In this document: piece by piece, positions 17,657-26,131 of the stretch | Layout: each line of letters opens with the position of its first letter | How positions within the stretch are numbered: the stretch's first letter is position 1 | Assembly: GCA_003225315.1 (NCBI GenBank) | Contig: QHZD01000017.1 | Location: 186,001 to 250,000, forward strand | Origin: Acidobacteriota bacterium | Lineage (GTDB): Bacteria > Acidobacteriota > Terriglobia > Acidiferrales > UBA7541 | DNA: 64,000 nt | Direction of reading: 5' to 3' | Made by a program: the position numbers and the translations under genes | Notes under the pieces: generated by a model | Told to the model about the DNA's origin: nothing | Seen by the model: the letters and a program-made list of their open reading frames with translations, nothing else | The model's database searches: none

Positions 17657-18598
17657 ATGAGCAGAAAAAAAGTGACCGTCGTAGGCGGCGGATTCGTGGG
17701 CTCGACCACGGCGCAACGCATCGTGGACATGGAACTGGCAGACGTGGTCCTGGCCGATATTTTGGACGGCCCGCCCGCTGGCAAAGCGCTGGATATGATG
17801 GAATCCGGCCCGATCACCCGGACGGATTCACGCGCGACCGGCATTTCTACGGCGAACGGAGATTATTTGGGAACTGCCGGCAGTGATGTGGTCGTGATCA
17901 CCGCGGGGTTCCCACGCAAGCCGGGGATGAGCCGCGACGATTTGCTGAAAGCCAACTACGACGTCGTAAAAGCCGTCGTCGAGCAAATCGTAAAGCATTC
18001 GCCAAAGTGCATCATCATTGTGGTCACGAATCCCCTCGATGCTATGGCCCAGGCGGCGCTCAAGGTCAGTGGCTTCCCGAAAAATCGCGTCATTGGAATG
18101 GCGGGCGTTCTGGACTCCGCGCGCATGAGCACGTTCGTGGCGATGGAGTGCAAGGTTAGCGTGGAAAACGTGCACTCCTTCGTGCTTGGCGGTCATGGCG
18201 ACGACATGGTGCCGCTGCCCCGCTACTCGACCGTGGCGGGAATTCCCCTCCCCGATCTTTTGTCCAAGGAGCGCATCGACGCCATCGTGGAGCGCACGCG
18301 CAAAGGCGGCGCCGAAATCGTGAACTTGTTGAAGACCGGCTCGGCCTATTATGCTCCCTCCGCAGCGGCAGTTGAGATGGTGGAAGCCATTCTCAAGGAC
18401 AAGAAAAAAATTCTCCCCTGCGCCGTCTATCTCGACGGAGAGTACGGCATCAAAGGACTGTTTGTTGGCGTGCCCGTTAAGCTCGGCGCGAGCGGCGTCG
18501 AAGAAATCGTTCAGATCAAGCTGACGCCGGAAGAAAACGCCGCGTTACAGAAGTCTGCTAGTTCCGTAAAGGAATTAGTCGCTGTGATGGGAATATAA
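17657..18598 (+). CDS. mdh: malate dehydrogenase
   Basis: This 313-residue protein is of the LDH-like MDH class: NAD-binding [15 protein letters not shown], aspartate at the end of beta-2 (VVLADIL), [17 protein letters not shown] (with substrate-binding arginines), [12 protein letters not shown], and the catalytic histidine in [14 protein letters not shown]. It oxidises malate to oxaloacetate with NAD. AAGGAG precedes the ATG. The short distance from icd supports co-transcription, and a VOC-family gene follows after 12 bp. Confidence 0.95.
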   Translation: MSRKKVTVVGGGFVGSTTAQRIVDMELADVVLADILDGPPAGKALDMMESGPITRTDSRATGISTANGDYLGTAGSDVVVITAGFPRKPGMSRDDLLKANYDVVKAVVEQIVKHSPKCIIIVVTNPLDAMAQAALKVSGFPKNRVIGMAGVLDSARMSTFVAMECKVSVENVHSFVLGGHGDDMVPLPRYSTVAGIPLPDLLSKERIDAIVERTRKGGAEIVNLLKTGSAYYAPSAAAVEMVEAILKDKKKILPCAVYLDGEYGIKGLFVGVPVKLGASGVEEIVQIKLTPEENAALQKSASSVKELVAVMGI

Positions 18599-18610
18599 TC
18601 GTTTCTTACA

Positions 18611-18988
18611 ATGTGGGGCAGAAAAACTTTCTATTTTGGGGACAATATCTCGGTCGGAGTTCGAGATATCAGCAGGGCCGTCGCCTGGTACGAAGAAAAA
18701 CTCGGGCTCCGTCTAACTCCTCTTACATCTGAAGATTTTGACGCATTCCTGGCGTTTTCAAAGGATGAAGGGACAGGACTAGCCTTAGTTGCCATTCCCG
18801 CTGGCCAAACAACCGTAAACGTCGAGCGTCACCCCATTCTGTTCTCGAAGAAACTTGAAGCGTGCAGAGAGGAGTTCGCCTCTCGAGGAGTCCAGGTGGG
18901 ACCGCTTCAACGTGATTCAGGCGGAAACTCCTTTTTTCAGTTTCAAGACCTTGAGGGCAACGTCATCGAAGTCTGCATCGAGCCCTGA
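18611..18988 (+). CDS. VOC superfamily (glyoxalase/bleomycin resistance-like) protein
   Basis: The product is 125 residues with a single VOC module pair. GVRDISRAVAWYEEKLGLRL is the canonical first half, and FQFQDLEGNVIEVCIE the metal-binding last strand. The histidine or glutamate metal ligand of the first strand is not obvious, so activity is uncertain. It is placed directly behind mdh without a clear ribosome-binding site of its own. Possible roles are dioxygenase, isomerase or binding protein. None can be chosen from sequence. Confidence 0.8.
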   Translation: MWGRKTFYFGDNISVGVRDISRAVAWYEEKLGLRLTPLTSEDFDAFLAFSKDEGTGLALVAIPAGQTTVNVERHPILFSKKLEACREEFASRGVQVGPLQRDSGGNSFFQFQDLEGNVIEVCIEP

Positions 18989-19017
18989 GAGGCACAAGGG
19001 CGCGCCCAACCATATCC

Positions 19018-20103
19018 CTACCAGCCGAAGATTTTGCTGGCTCCGTAGACCAAGGCCAGCGTAAACCCCGCGATCACCACTTCTCCGATCGCTCCCACCG
19101 CGAACGGCCGCAGACCCTGCTTGCGCATCTCGCTAAAATTGGTGCGCAGTCCAACGCCCGCAAATGTCAGCAAAAAAGCCCAGCGCGAAAGATTGGCAAG
19201 CGCTCCGACTTGGTCCTTATTGAAAAAGTGATACGTCGCAAGCACCGAGATCAGCAGGAAGCCGAGCACGAACTTGGGGAATTTCTGCCACAGAAACTTG
19301 GCCTTGTTCCCTACTTCTTGCGCCTGCCCTTTGCTGGCCCAGTAGATAGCATAAGCGAGCACCACGAATCCAATCATAGCGTTCCGCGTGGACTTCACCA
19401 GCACGGCGAGTTTGCCGGCAGCATCTGAATAGAGCGCTCCCGCAGCTGTCGCTTCCGCCGTATTGTCCACGCCAAGACCGGCCCACAGGCCATAAGCGCG
19501 GTCGCTAAGATGGAGAGCATGCCCAATCAACGGAAACGTGAAGAGCGCCAGCGCGCCAAGCGCGAGAATCGCAGCGATAGAAAAGGAAGAATCTTCGTCG
19601 TCGGCTTCAATGGCGCCTTTCGTGGCGATGATCGCACTGACGCCGCACACCGCCGAGCCGACCGCAAGCAGCGTCGTAAGTTTGGGCTTGAGCTTGAACA
19701 ACCTGCCGAGAAAGGTCATGAACGCAAGCGAGCCGGCGATTTCGATGGCCACAAGAACGAGACTCACTCCGCCCAGCTTCAAAATGTCGCCCAACAGAAA
19801 ACGCGAGCCGAGCAGCACGATCCCCGCCTTCAGCCAAAATTCATAGGTAGCGACGCCCGTTCGGAAAATCTCCGGAACTCCGACCGTGTTGGAAATCAAG
19901 AGGCCGAGAACGATAGCCCACAGGACGTATTCGATGTTCGGAAATGTCCAGTGATGGGCCTTAGCGAAGGCGCCGACGTTTTGCTCCAGCAATTTGCCTG
20001 CGTACCCGACGCCGGCGAGCAATAGCACGCCGGGAATGACTCGCAGGAATCGCAACGCCGGTCGTACCTGCTGAACTTGTCGAACCGTAAGGACATCAGC
20101 CAT
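19018..20103 (-). CDS. YeiH family putative sulfate/sulfite transporter
   Basis: This is a 361-residue polytopic membrane protein with about ten spans and the family motifs VLWAIVLGLLISNTVG, FWLKAGIVLLGSRFLLGD, AVGSAVCGVSAIIATKGAI and GLGVDNTAEATAAGALYS. It belongs to the UPF0324/YeiH family, members of which have been described as sulfate exporters. It is the last gene of the sulfite reductase operon. A small membrane gene lies 29 bp upstream, and GGAGA precedes its ATG. The context supports a sulfur oxyanion substrate. Direction of transport is not known. Confidence 0.87.
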   Translation of the reverse strand: MADVLTVRQVQQVRPALRFLRVIPGVLLLAGVGYAGKLLEQNVGAFAKAHHWTFPNIEYVLWAIVLGLLISNTVGVPEIFRTGVATYEFWLKAGIVLLGSRFLLGDILKLGGVSLVLVAIEIAGSLAFMTFLGRLFKLKPKLTTLLAVGSAVCGVSAIIATKGAIEADDEDSSFSIAAILALGALALFTFPLIGHALHLSDRAYGLWAGLGVDNTAEATAAGALYSDAAGKLAVLVKSTRNAMIGFVVLAYAIYWASKGQAQEVGNKAKFLWQKFPKFVLGFLLISVLATYHFFNKDQVGALANLSRWAFLLTFAGVGLRTNFSEMRKQGLRPFAVGAIGEVVIAGFTLALVYGASKIFGW

Positions 20104-20132
20104 GTTTCGTCATCTCCATTTTCCAGAAACCT

Positions 20133-20264
20133 TCACCAGGGAACGTGCTTGAAGACTCCCGTGCGCACCAGCAACGCTAAAAGAAAAGCCACCAGCACGG
20201 CCCAGGTGTCCAGCGACAGCTTCCAGCGGCTTCCCGTCTTTGCTCCCACGGCTTCTGCACTCAT
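20133..20264 (-). CDS. 43-residue membrane protein of the YeiH/sulfite reductase operon
   Basis: An ATG at 20264 with CAGGAG upstream opens a 43-codon frame. It has an N-terminal polar part (SAEAVGAKTGSRWKLSLDTW), one hydrophobic span (AVLVAFLLALLVRTGVF) and the end KHVPW. It lies 18 bp after cobA and 29 bp before the YeiH gene in the same orientation, filling the only gap in the operon. I believe similar small 'WKLSLDTWAV' proteins accompany YeiH genes elsewhere, but could not check. It may be a small subunit or assembly factor of the transporter. Confidence 0.68.
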   Translation of the reverse strand: MSAEAVGAKTGSRWKLSLDTWAVLVAFLLALLVRTGVFKHVPW

Positions 20265-20282
20265 AGCTATGCTCCTGACGAT

Positions 20283-21059
20283 CTAACTTACCGACCTGCG
20301 TTCACCAGACGGATCTCTTCGATTCCGGTCCCAAAACGACGCGCTGATTTCCGCAACATCGCGCGACGCCACACGGCCGACAATCAACAAAGCCGGGGCC
20401 GGAAGTCTTTCTTCGCTCGCAAGCCGCGCAACGCTCGACCACCGCACTTGCTGCTCGAAACCACTGGCGCGCGAGACGATCACGCACGGAAGGTCCGCCG
20501 GCAGCCCGCCCGCCAGCAATCGATCGGAAACTTCCGCGTAATCCGCGCCGGGCATGTACAGAACAAGCGTGGTGGTGCTGGTAACGCATCCCCAGTCCAT
20601 CACGCTGCCGTCGCTTCCCCGTGAAAACGTTGTAAAGAGGATTTGTGAAGCTACCCGGCGATCCGTCAGCGAAATTCCTGCTGTTGCTGCAGCACCCAGC
20701 GCCGCGCTAATGCCCGGAACGATTTCGTATTCAATTCCGGCTTTGCGAAGCGCTTCGATCTCTTCCCCTGCGCGCCCAAAAATCGTCGGGTCTCCGCCCT
20801 TCAACCGGACGACGGTCTGGCAGGTCTGCGCATAGGAAACCAGCAGCGAGTTGATTTCATCCTGCGTAAGAAGTTTCCGCCCGGCGCGCTTGCCAACGTT
20901 GATCACCTCAGCAGCGGGCGAAATCAAGGCCAGGACACCATCGCTGACGAGCGCATCGTGCAGAACCACGTTGGCGGCAGCCAGCAAGCGCGCCGCTTTC
21001 AAGGTGAGCAGTTCGGGATCGCCCGGCCCCGCTCCAACGAGATAGACCTTGCCACTCAT
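20283..21059 (-). CDS. cobA: uroporphyrinogen-III C-methyltransferase (SUMT)
   Basis: The start at 21059 overlaps the sulfite reductase stop by ATGA. The 258-residue single-domain methyltransferase has KVYLVGAGPGDPELLTLKA (SAM-binding P-loop-like motif) and the signatures VRLKGGDPTIFGRAGEE and VPGISAALGAAATAGISLTDR. It methylates uroporphyrinogen III twice to precorrin-2. There is no fused CysG dehydrogenase/ferrochelatase half. The product is the precursor of sirohaem, the cofactor of the enzyme encoded immediately upstream, so the pairing is functionally coherent. Confidence 0.94.
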   Translation of the reverse strand: MSGKVYLVGAGPGDPELLTLKAARLLAAANVVLHDALVSDGVLALISPAAEVINVGKRAGRKLLTQDEINSLLVSYAQTCQTVVRLKGGDPTIFGRAGEEIEALRKAGIEYEIVPGISAALGAAATAGISLTDRRVASQILFTTFSRGSDGSVMDWGCVTSTTTLVLYMPGADYAEVSDRLLAGGLPADLPCVIVSRASGFEQQVRWSSVARLASEERLPAPALLIVGRVASRDVAEISASFWDRNRRDPSGERRSVS

Positions 21060-22822
21060 GCCATGCATTCTCCACGGCCGAGCTTCAACGAATATGTTTC
21101 CGTGTCTCCCCAATCCACGAAGAGATCCTCAGTGGCGCTGTTAACTTCAGCCAACGGGCGGAGGCGCTCCTTAATGGTTGCGTCCGGCGTGCGCGTCACC
21201 CACGCGGAAAATGTTTCCGCCGGTTGCCGGTCCGCCTGGTAAAACGCCAGCAGTTCGCGGATAATCGCGGGGATTGGCCGCGCCGGTACGGACATGATTT
21301 GCCTGCCAAAGCGCACCCCATCAGCATTCACTTTCCCGCCCAGCAAAAGTTGGTAGTAGGGCGCTTGCCGTTCACCAACTTTCCTGACGTTGCCGTAGAA
21401 TCCGATGTCGGCAATATGATGGTGCCCGCAGGAATTGGGGCAGCCGCTGATCTTGATGCGCAGCTTTTGGATTTCTGGATCGCTGTATCCATCCAATTCG
21501 CGGGAAAGCACGTCGGCTAGCGTCAACGAGCGTGTGATCCCGAGGTTGCAAGTAGTCGCTCCCGGGCAGCCGGTGACGTCGGAGATAGTACGCGCTCCGG
21601 GCGTAGCGAGGTCCAGTGCGCCAAGCTGGTCGTAAATCGCGCGCACACGGTCAAAAGGAACCCATGGAATGACAAGATCCTGATTGACGGCAATCCGCGC
21701 GCCCGTCAGTTCGTTCTTTTCCAAGACATCCGCAAGCCCGCGCATTTGATTGCTGTGGAACGTCCCAGCCGGCAGCTTGATCCACACCGCGCCGTATCCC
21801 GTCTGCCGTTGAGACATCAGGTTGTGCTCCGCCCAGCGGTCGTACTCGGGATCGTTCTGCGTTTCCGTCGCAGGTGACAAACATGCCGCCGCGATCGTGA
21901 CCAGTGCAGGCCGGATAGGTGTAGGCACGGTGAAAACTTCCGCAGGAGCCTGCGAGAATTTGCGCTTCTCCGCCACCAGGCGGCGAAACTCCTCGATTCC
22001 CTTTGCGCGCAGAACGTACTTCAGTCGTGCCAGCAGTTTGTTCTTGCGATTCCCCGTTTCCGTGAAAACGCGCAGGACAGCCTCAATGGTCGGGAGCAGT
22101 TCTTCCTCGGGCAGAAAGTCCGTCAGGACCGCGGCCTCCGTGGGCAAGCTTCCCAGCCCACCGCCGACAAGGACTTTGAATCCGCGTCGCGAAGTCCCGT
22201 TGTTGCCACGGACTTGCGCGATGAGTCCCACGTCATGGATTCCCGCCACGGCGCATGCGCCATCGTCCTCGCAGCCCGAAAACGCAATCTTGAACTTGCG
22301 CGGCAAGTCGTGAAAATCGGGATGCCGAAGGAGATATCGTGAAACTCCCAAAGCGTACGGCGTAACGTCGAACGCTTCGCCAGGGCAAATCCCTGCCACC
22401 GGACAGGCCGTGACGTTGCGCACGGTGTTCCCGCAAGCCTCGCGCGTGGTCAGTCCCGCATCAGCCAACAGGCGCATCGCCGCGCCTACATTTTCAAGCT
22501 TCACAAAATGGAATTGTACGTTTTCACGCGTGGTGAGGTGCCCGCGCCCTGTCGAGTACTCGTCCGCAATGTCCGCCAGGACGCGAAGCTGCGCAGGTTT
22601 CAACACGCCCGCCGCGATCTTGACGCGCAGCATTTGGAATCCCGGCTGTCGCTGGCCGTACGTGCCGTGCTTCAGGCGAAAAGGCCGGAATTGCTCCGCC
22701 GTAATGGCGCCGCTTTGTAGTTGTCGCGCACGCTCTTCAAAACGCACGATTTCCGCTTCGATGGCTTCGCGGCTGTGCCGCTCTTCGACTTCCGCTATAG
22801 CCGTTAATTCCGTCACACTCAT
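21056..22822 (-). CDS. sirohaem [4Fe-4S] sulfite (or nitrite) reductase, ferredoxin type
   Basis: This is a 588-residue hemoprotein with the duplicated NIR/SIR layout. The first half has GHLTTRENVQFHFV and NVTACPVAGICPGEAFD. The second half has the cluster cysteines CPGATTC (419-425) and CPNSC (461-465), four residues that hold the coupled sirohaem-Fe4S4 centre. It performs a six-electron reduction. Sulfite and nitrite enzymes of this family look alike. Sulfite is favoured because the leader encodes a cysteine-rich peptide and a YeiH transporter follows. It is the first enzyme gene of the operon with cobA. Confidence 0.92.
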   Translation of the reverse strand: MSVTELTAIAEVEERHSREAIEAEIVRFEERARQLQSGAITAEQFRPFRLKHGTYGQRQPGFQMLRVKIAAGVLKPAQLRVLADIADEYSTGRGHLTTRENVQFHFVKLENVGAAMRLLADAGLTTREACGNTVRNVTACPVAGICPGEAFDVTPYALGVSRYLLRHPDFHDLPRKFKIAFSGCEDDGACAVAGIHDVGLIAQVRGNNGTSRRGFKVLVGGGLGSLPTEAAVLTDFLPEEELLPTIEAVLRVFTETGNRKNKLLARLKYVLRAKGIEEFRRLVAEKRKFSQAPAEVFTVPTPIRPALVTIAAACLSPATETQNDPEYDRWAEHNLMSQRQTGYGAVWIKLPAGTFHSNQMRGLADVLEKNELTGARIAVNQDLVIPWVPFDRVRAIYDQLGALDLATPGARTISDVTGCPGATTCNLGITRSLTLADVLSRELDGYSDPEIQKLRIKISGCPNSCGHHHIADIGFYGNVRKVGERQAPYYQLLLGGKVNADGVRFGRQIMSVPARPIPAIIRELLAFYQADRQPAETFSAWVTRTPDATIKERLRPLAEVNSATEDLFVDWGDTETYSLKLGRGECMA

Positions 22823-22861
22823 AAATCCGTGGCCCCCAAATTTCTCGGCACTGAAAATTTC

Positions 22862-22912
22862 CGCTCCAAAAACAAAAAGCCCACGATGCCTAGGTCTCTG
22901 GCACGTGGGCTT
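22862..22912 (-). terminator. leader intrinsic terminator (attenuator) before the sulfite reductase gene
   Basis: On the minus strand a hairpin with arms AAGCCCACG/CGTGGGCTT, extended by TGCC/GGCA with one bulged base and a 9-base loop, is followed at once by TTTTTGTTTTT. It ends about 40 bp before the reductase ATG and after the small cysteine-rich frame, so it lies inside the operon leader, not behind a gene. Leader bases 22958-22965 and 22968-22973 are complementary to its ascending arm and loop (22895-22902 and 22900-22905), giving possible alternative pairings. Positions may be off by one base. Confidence 0.75.
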
Positions 22913-22936
22913 CGGAACTCTATGATTCAGCTACCG

Positions 22937-23032
22937 CTAAGTCCGGAAACTCCTCTGGCCAGAGATGCGTGCCTTGCGACACGCAGCGTTACACGCGCAA
23001 CAGCAACACATCATCTGGCAACAGGTCTTCAT
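22937..23032 (-). CDS. cysteine-rich leader peptide of the sulfite reductase operon
   Basis: A 31-codon frame starts at ATG 23032 with MKTCCQMMCCCCACNAAC. Eight cysteines fall at residues 4, 5, 9-12, 14 and 18. It then runs RKARISGQRSFRT to a TAG. The predicted transcription start is about 0-3 bases before the ATG, so it would be read from a leaderless or nearly leaderless mRNA. Its end is about 24 bases before an intrinsic terminator. The arrangement is that of amino-acid attenuators: ribosomes short of Cys-tRNA would stall on the Cys run and change folding of the leader. Cys-rich upstream frames are known ahead of cysteine genes in mycobacteria. I know of no described acidobacterial case. 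Confidence 0.75.
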   Translation of the reverse strand: MKTCCQMMCCCCACNAACRKARISGQRSFRT

Positions 23033-23040
23033 GAAGCTAA

Positions 23041-23070
23041 AGAATACTTTCCCTTGCGCTCCCCTGTCAA
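23041..23070 (-). promoter_or_regulatory. consensus promoter of the sulfite reductase operon
   Basis: Read on the minus strand, TTGACA (23070-23065) is separated by 18 bp from TATTCT (23046-23041). The predicted start point falls at about 23034-23032, at the ATG of the Cys-rich leader frame. The -35 is a perfect match, and no other promoter of this quality lies between here and the reductase gene. Confidence 0.65.
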
Positions 23071-23137
23071 AGGGAAGCTCTCCACAAAGATTAGATGCAC
23101 CGCATTCAAAAAAGTAATCAATGAAAAGCAACAATTA

Positions 23138-23944
23138 TTAGGGCTTAGAACCTTCCCCGCCCGGCGCAATCAGGGTGGCGGTCTTAATGGAATCCAGCTT
23201 TGGAAAATACTTGTCCACATAGGCTTTACCCAGTTGGGAGATTTTGTCCTGCTCCGGGCCGGAGCTCTCGGTGTATTGGTCGTACAGCATTTCGACCACG
23301 TTCATCCCTTTGCCATCGACAACCCCAAAGGGCGCGAAGCCCTGCCGGTCCAGCTCGGCGTTGTCCTTCAAATTGATGAAGATCTGCGTCGACCGCGTAT
23401 TGGGCAAGCTCGTCTTTGCGTACGTCAGGTAGCCGCGCTTGTTGGACTGGATAACCGGCTCGTCCTGAATATTGGCATTGTCCCATGCCGCCGAAATCGG
23501 CGGATACGCGCTGATCCCGAATTGCACCACGAAGCCGGGCACCACGCGGAAAAAGCTGCCGTTGTCATAAAAATGGTGCTTCACCAGGTTGTAGAAGCGG
23601 TCCGCGCCGATGGGCGCCCACGCACGGTTCACCGTCACTGTGAAATCACCACGCGTAGTCGTGAACTTCACGTGAAACTTCTCCGGAGCCGTGTCTTTGA
23701 GCAGCGCAGGGCGAAGCAATGCGCGGTCAAAACCCTTGCGCGGCGCTTCCGCTGGAGCGTTCGCCGTTGCCTCCGGCAGTGCCGCAGGCGCCGCCGGGGC
23801 CGGTGTCTCCACTTTTGGCGTGGCAGGAGCCTCCGCTTTGGGCTTTTCCGGCGGCTGCGTTTCGGCGGTCTGCTCTTTCGCCTTGCATCCGAAAATCAAT
23901 GTTCCCACCGCTACAACGGCAACGAACCAATTCACTCGTCTCAT
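23138..23944 (-). CDS. cyclophilin-type peptidyl-prolyl isomerase lipoprotein
   Basis: I chose the ATG at 23944, which gives a type II signal with lipobox LIFGC near residue 20. A Pro/Ala/Glu-rich linker (about 25-75) resembles other envelope lipoproteins. The cyclophilin domain spans about 90-260 with TTRGDFTVTVNRAWAPIGADRFYNLV, FYDNGSFFRVVPGFVVQFG and TQIFINLKDN, followed by FAPFGVVDGKGM. It should catalyse prolyl isomerisation at the inner face of the outer membrane or in the periplasm. The domain is slightly divergent from the usual FHR motif (FFRVV). No operon partner is evident. Confidence 0.88.
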   Translation of the reverse strand: MRRVNWFVAVVAVGTLIFGCKAKEQTAETQPPEKPKAEAPATPKVETPAPAAPAALPEATANAPAEAPRKGFDRALLRPALLKDTAPEKFHVKFTTTRGDFTVTVNRAWAPIGADRFYNLVKHHFYDNGSFFRVVPGFVVQFGISAYPPISAAWDNANIQDEPVIQSNKRGYLTYAKTSLPNTRSTQIFINLKDNAELDRQGFAPFGVVDGKGMNVVEMLYDQYTESSGPEQDKISQLGKAYVDKYFPKLDSIKTATLIAPGGEGSKP

Positions 23945-24053
23945 TTTCGAATATCCCCCTATCAAGCTGCTGGAAAACCAAGTTTGTCATTCTGAGAACC
24001 CCGGCTCGGTCGGGGCCTGAAGAACCTTAGCTTCAAATGTCGCAGACACGTAT

Positions 24054-25274
24054 CTACTTCCCGGCATTCAAGTCGCGGCTAACGCGTTCCACTTCCGTCA
24101 TCACTCGAAGTGTATTTTCGCCGAGAATCTTCCGTACGTCACCCTCGGAGTAGCCCTTCTTCAACAGCGCTTCCGTGATCTTTGGCAGCTTCGTGGCGTC
24201 TTCCATTCCGTACGGCATATTGGCGCCGTCGAAATCTGAACCCAAGCCCACGTGGTCTATTCCGGCAACCTTCACCGCATGATCGATGTGCTCGATGATT
24301 TTGCCGAACTCCACACGCGGTAGTTTGCCCTGCCCCACGTATTCACGCGTGATGTGGTCGCCCTCGATGAGCTGGCAGCCCTCATTGTCGCCGCAGCGTT
24401 TTGTCACTTCCGCGCTGATGGACTTATTGATCTCCGGATCGGCCTTTTCCGCGTCGCGGAACTCCTGACTCAGAAACCCGACGTGGTAGTTGATTTGCAC
24501 GACTCCGCCCTTCGCGGCAAGATCCTTTATCATCTGGTCCGTCATGTTGCGCGGCGCGTCGCAAATCGCGCGGCAGGATGAGTGCGACGCGAACAACGGC
24601 GCCTTGCTGACTTCCAGCGCGTCGTAAAACGTCTTGTCGCTGACGTGGGAGATGTCCACGATAACGCCGAGACGGTTCATCTCGCGCACCACGTCTTTGC
24701 CAAAATCGGTGAGGCCATTGTGTACCGGCTTGTCGGTCGACGAATCCGCCCATTCGTCGTTGCCGCTATGGGTGAGCGTCATGTAGCGGACGCCCAGCGC
24801 CGCGTAACTACGCAGCACGCCGAGGCTCGCATTGATCATGTGTCCGCCCTCGACTCCCATCAGCGCGGCGATCCTGCCTTGCTTCCGCGCCTCGCGCACT
24901 TCCGCGGCAGTCGTAGCCAGAACCACGTCATTCGAATGCTTGCGAACCTGTTCCCGCACCGCATCGATCTGCACCAGCGCGCGGTCCACGGCTTCCGGTC
25001 CGGTCACTTTGCTGGGCATCCAAATGGAAAAGAAAATCGCGCTGAGGTTCCCTTCGCGCATGCGCGGAATGTCGATGCTTCCCGTTGCACTGCGCGTTCC
25101 AAGGTCAAATTTGCCGTCCAGAAACCGTTGCGTCGTGTCGTCGTGCGTGTCCACCACAATGGATGAAAAATGCAGCTTGCGCGCCTTCTCGGAGATGGCG
25201 TCGGCGGAGATGGCCAGTCCAGCCACGCAAACCGAAGATACACACACGGCAACGAGCAACAGAGTGCGAACCAT
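24054..25274 (-). CDS. membrane dipeptidase (peptidase M19), secreted
   Basis: A signal peptide (hydrophobic to about residue 23) precedes a 380-residue amidohydrolase barrel. Metal ligands start with VDTHDD (His44, Asp46), then GVEGGH, the glutamate bridging two zincs, and SHSSCRAICDAPRNM and DHVGLGSDFDG as later ligand strands. These are the diagnostic motifs of renal dipeptidase-like enzymes. It cleaves dipeptides, including those with D-residues at the C-terminus, in the periplasm. It lies alone between the isomerase gene and the sdh operon, all on the same strand. Confidence 0.92.
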   Translation of the reverse strand: MVRTLLLVAVCVSSVCVAGLAISADAISEKARKLHFSSIVVDTHDDTTQRFLDGKFDLGTRSATGSIDIPRMREGNLSAIFFSIWMPSKVTGPEAVDRALVQIDAVREQVRKHSNDVVLATTAAEVREARKQGRIAALMGVEGGHMINASLGVLRSYAALGVRYMTLTHSGNDEWADSSTDKPVHNGLTDFGKDVVREMNRLGVIVDISHVSDKTFYDALEVSKAPLFASHSSCRAICDAPRNMTDQMIKDLAAKGGVVQINYHVGFLSQEFRDAEKADPEINKSISAEVTKRCGDNEGCQLIEGDHITREYVGQGKLPRVEFGKIIEHIDHAVKVAGIDHVGLGSDFDGANMPYGMEDATKLPKITEALLKKGYSEGDVRKILGENTLRVMTEVERVSRDLNAGK

Positions 25275-25330
25275 TTCTCCCCCCGTGAAGCGATTGATGG
25301 TAACGGAAACTAGCCTAGAGCGCTACGTGA

Positions 25331-26083
25331 TTAGCCGACAAGCCAGCTCAGCAGCGCCTGCTTCCACGCATCCCGATTGACTTCAGCAATGGACTCGGTC
25401 AGCGGAATTCCCTTGGGACAAGCGTGTACGCAGTTCTGCGCGTTGGCGCATTCCTGAATTCCTCCCGGCCCTATGATTGCCGCGATCCGCTCGCTCTTGT
25501 TCATCGCTCCCGTGGGATGCATATTGAAGAGACGCACCTGGCTGATGATCGCTGCGCCCACGAACTGGTTGTGCTCATTCACCTGTGGGCAAACCTCTAG
25601 GCAATTCCCGCACGTGATGCAATTCGAAAGCGGATACCCTTTTTCCTGCACTTCCGGCGACACTCGCGGCCCTTCGCCGAGATTGTACGTGCCGTCAATG
25701 GGAATCCAGGCCTTCACGCGCTTCAGGCTTTCAAACATAAACTGCCGGTCGACCGCCAGATCCCGCACCAGCGGGAACTTGGACATCGGCTCGATTCGAA
25801 TCGGCTGTTCGAGTTGATCCACCAGCGCCGAACACGCCATTCGCGCTTTCCCATTGATCAACATCGCGCAGGAGCCGCAAATTTCTTCCAGGCAATTCGA
25901 ATCGTAGGTGACTGGCGTAGTCTTTTTCCCATCGCGCGTAACCGGATTTTCCGCAATGTCGCGCAAGCAAATGATCACGTTCATCGACGGCCGCCATTTG
26001 AGAGAGAATTCCTCCCATCGCGCGGCTTCTTTCGGCCCCGCTTGCCGTTTCACTTTGACGATGACCTGTTTTGTTTCCGCCAT
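25331..26083 (-). CDS. sdhB: succinate dehydrogenase iron-sulfur subunit
   Basis: This 250-residue subunit holds the three cluster motifs in order: CLEEICGSCAMLINGKARMAC for [2Fe-2S], CITCGNCLEVCP for [4Fe-4S], and CANAQNCVHACPKG for the third cluster. GGGGGA lies before the ATG at 26083. It passes electrons from the flavoprotein to the membrane quinone site. It is the last gene of sdhCAB, 48 bp after sdhA. Sequence features (such as SNCITCGNCLEVCPQVNEHN) are of the type-B, Bacillus-like group. Confidence 0.94.
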   Translation of the reverse strand: MAETKQVIVKVKRQAGPKEAARWEEFSLKWRPSMNVIICLRDIAENPVTRDGKKTTPVTYDSNCLEEICGSCAMLINGKARMACSALVDQLEQPIRIEPMSKFPLVRDLAVDRQFMFESLKRVKAWIPIDGTYNLGEGPRVSPEVQEKGYPLSNCITCGNCLEVCPQVNEHNQFVGAAIISQVRLFNMHPTGAMNKSERIAAIIGPGGIQECANAQNCVHACPKGIPLTESIAEVNRDAWKQALLSWLVG

Positions 26084-26131
26084 AATCCCCCGGCGATTTC
26101 CGCCTCGTTCCAAAAAACTAAGCTTCTACAC

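Noticed and set aside
22823-23137. SAM or cobalamin riboswitch before sulfite reductase
   Set aside because: The leader is short, is largely taken up by the Cys-rich frame and terminator, and shows no recognisable conserved riboswitch core. I cannot run a covariance search to exclude one formally.
22829-23995. 388-codon plus-strand frame across the attenuator and isomerase gene
   Set aside because: It runs antisense through the Cys leader, terminator and the cyclophilin gene, all of which have specific features on the other strand.
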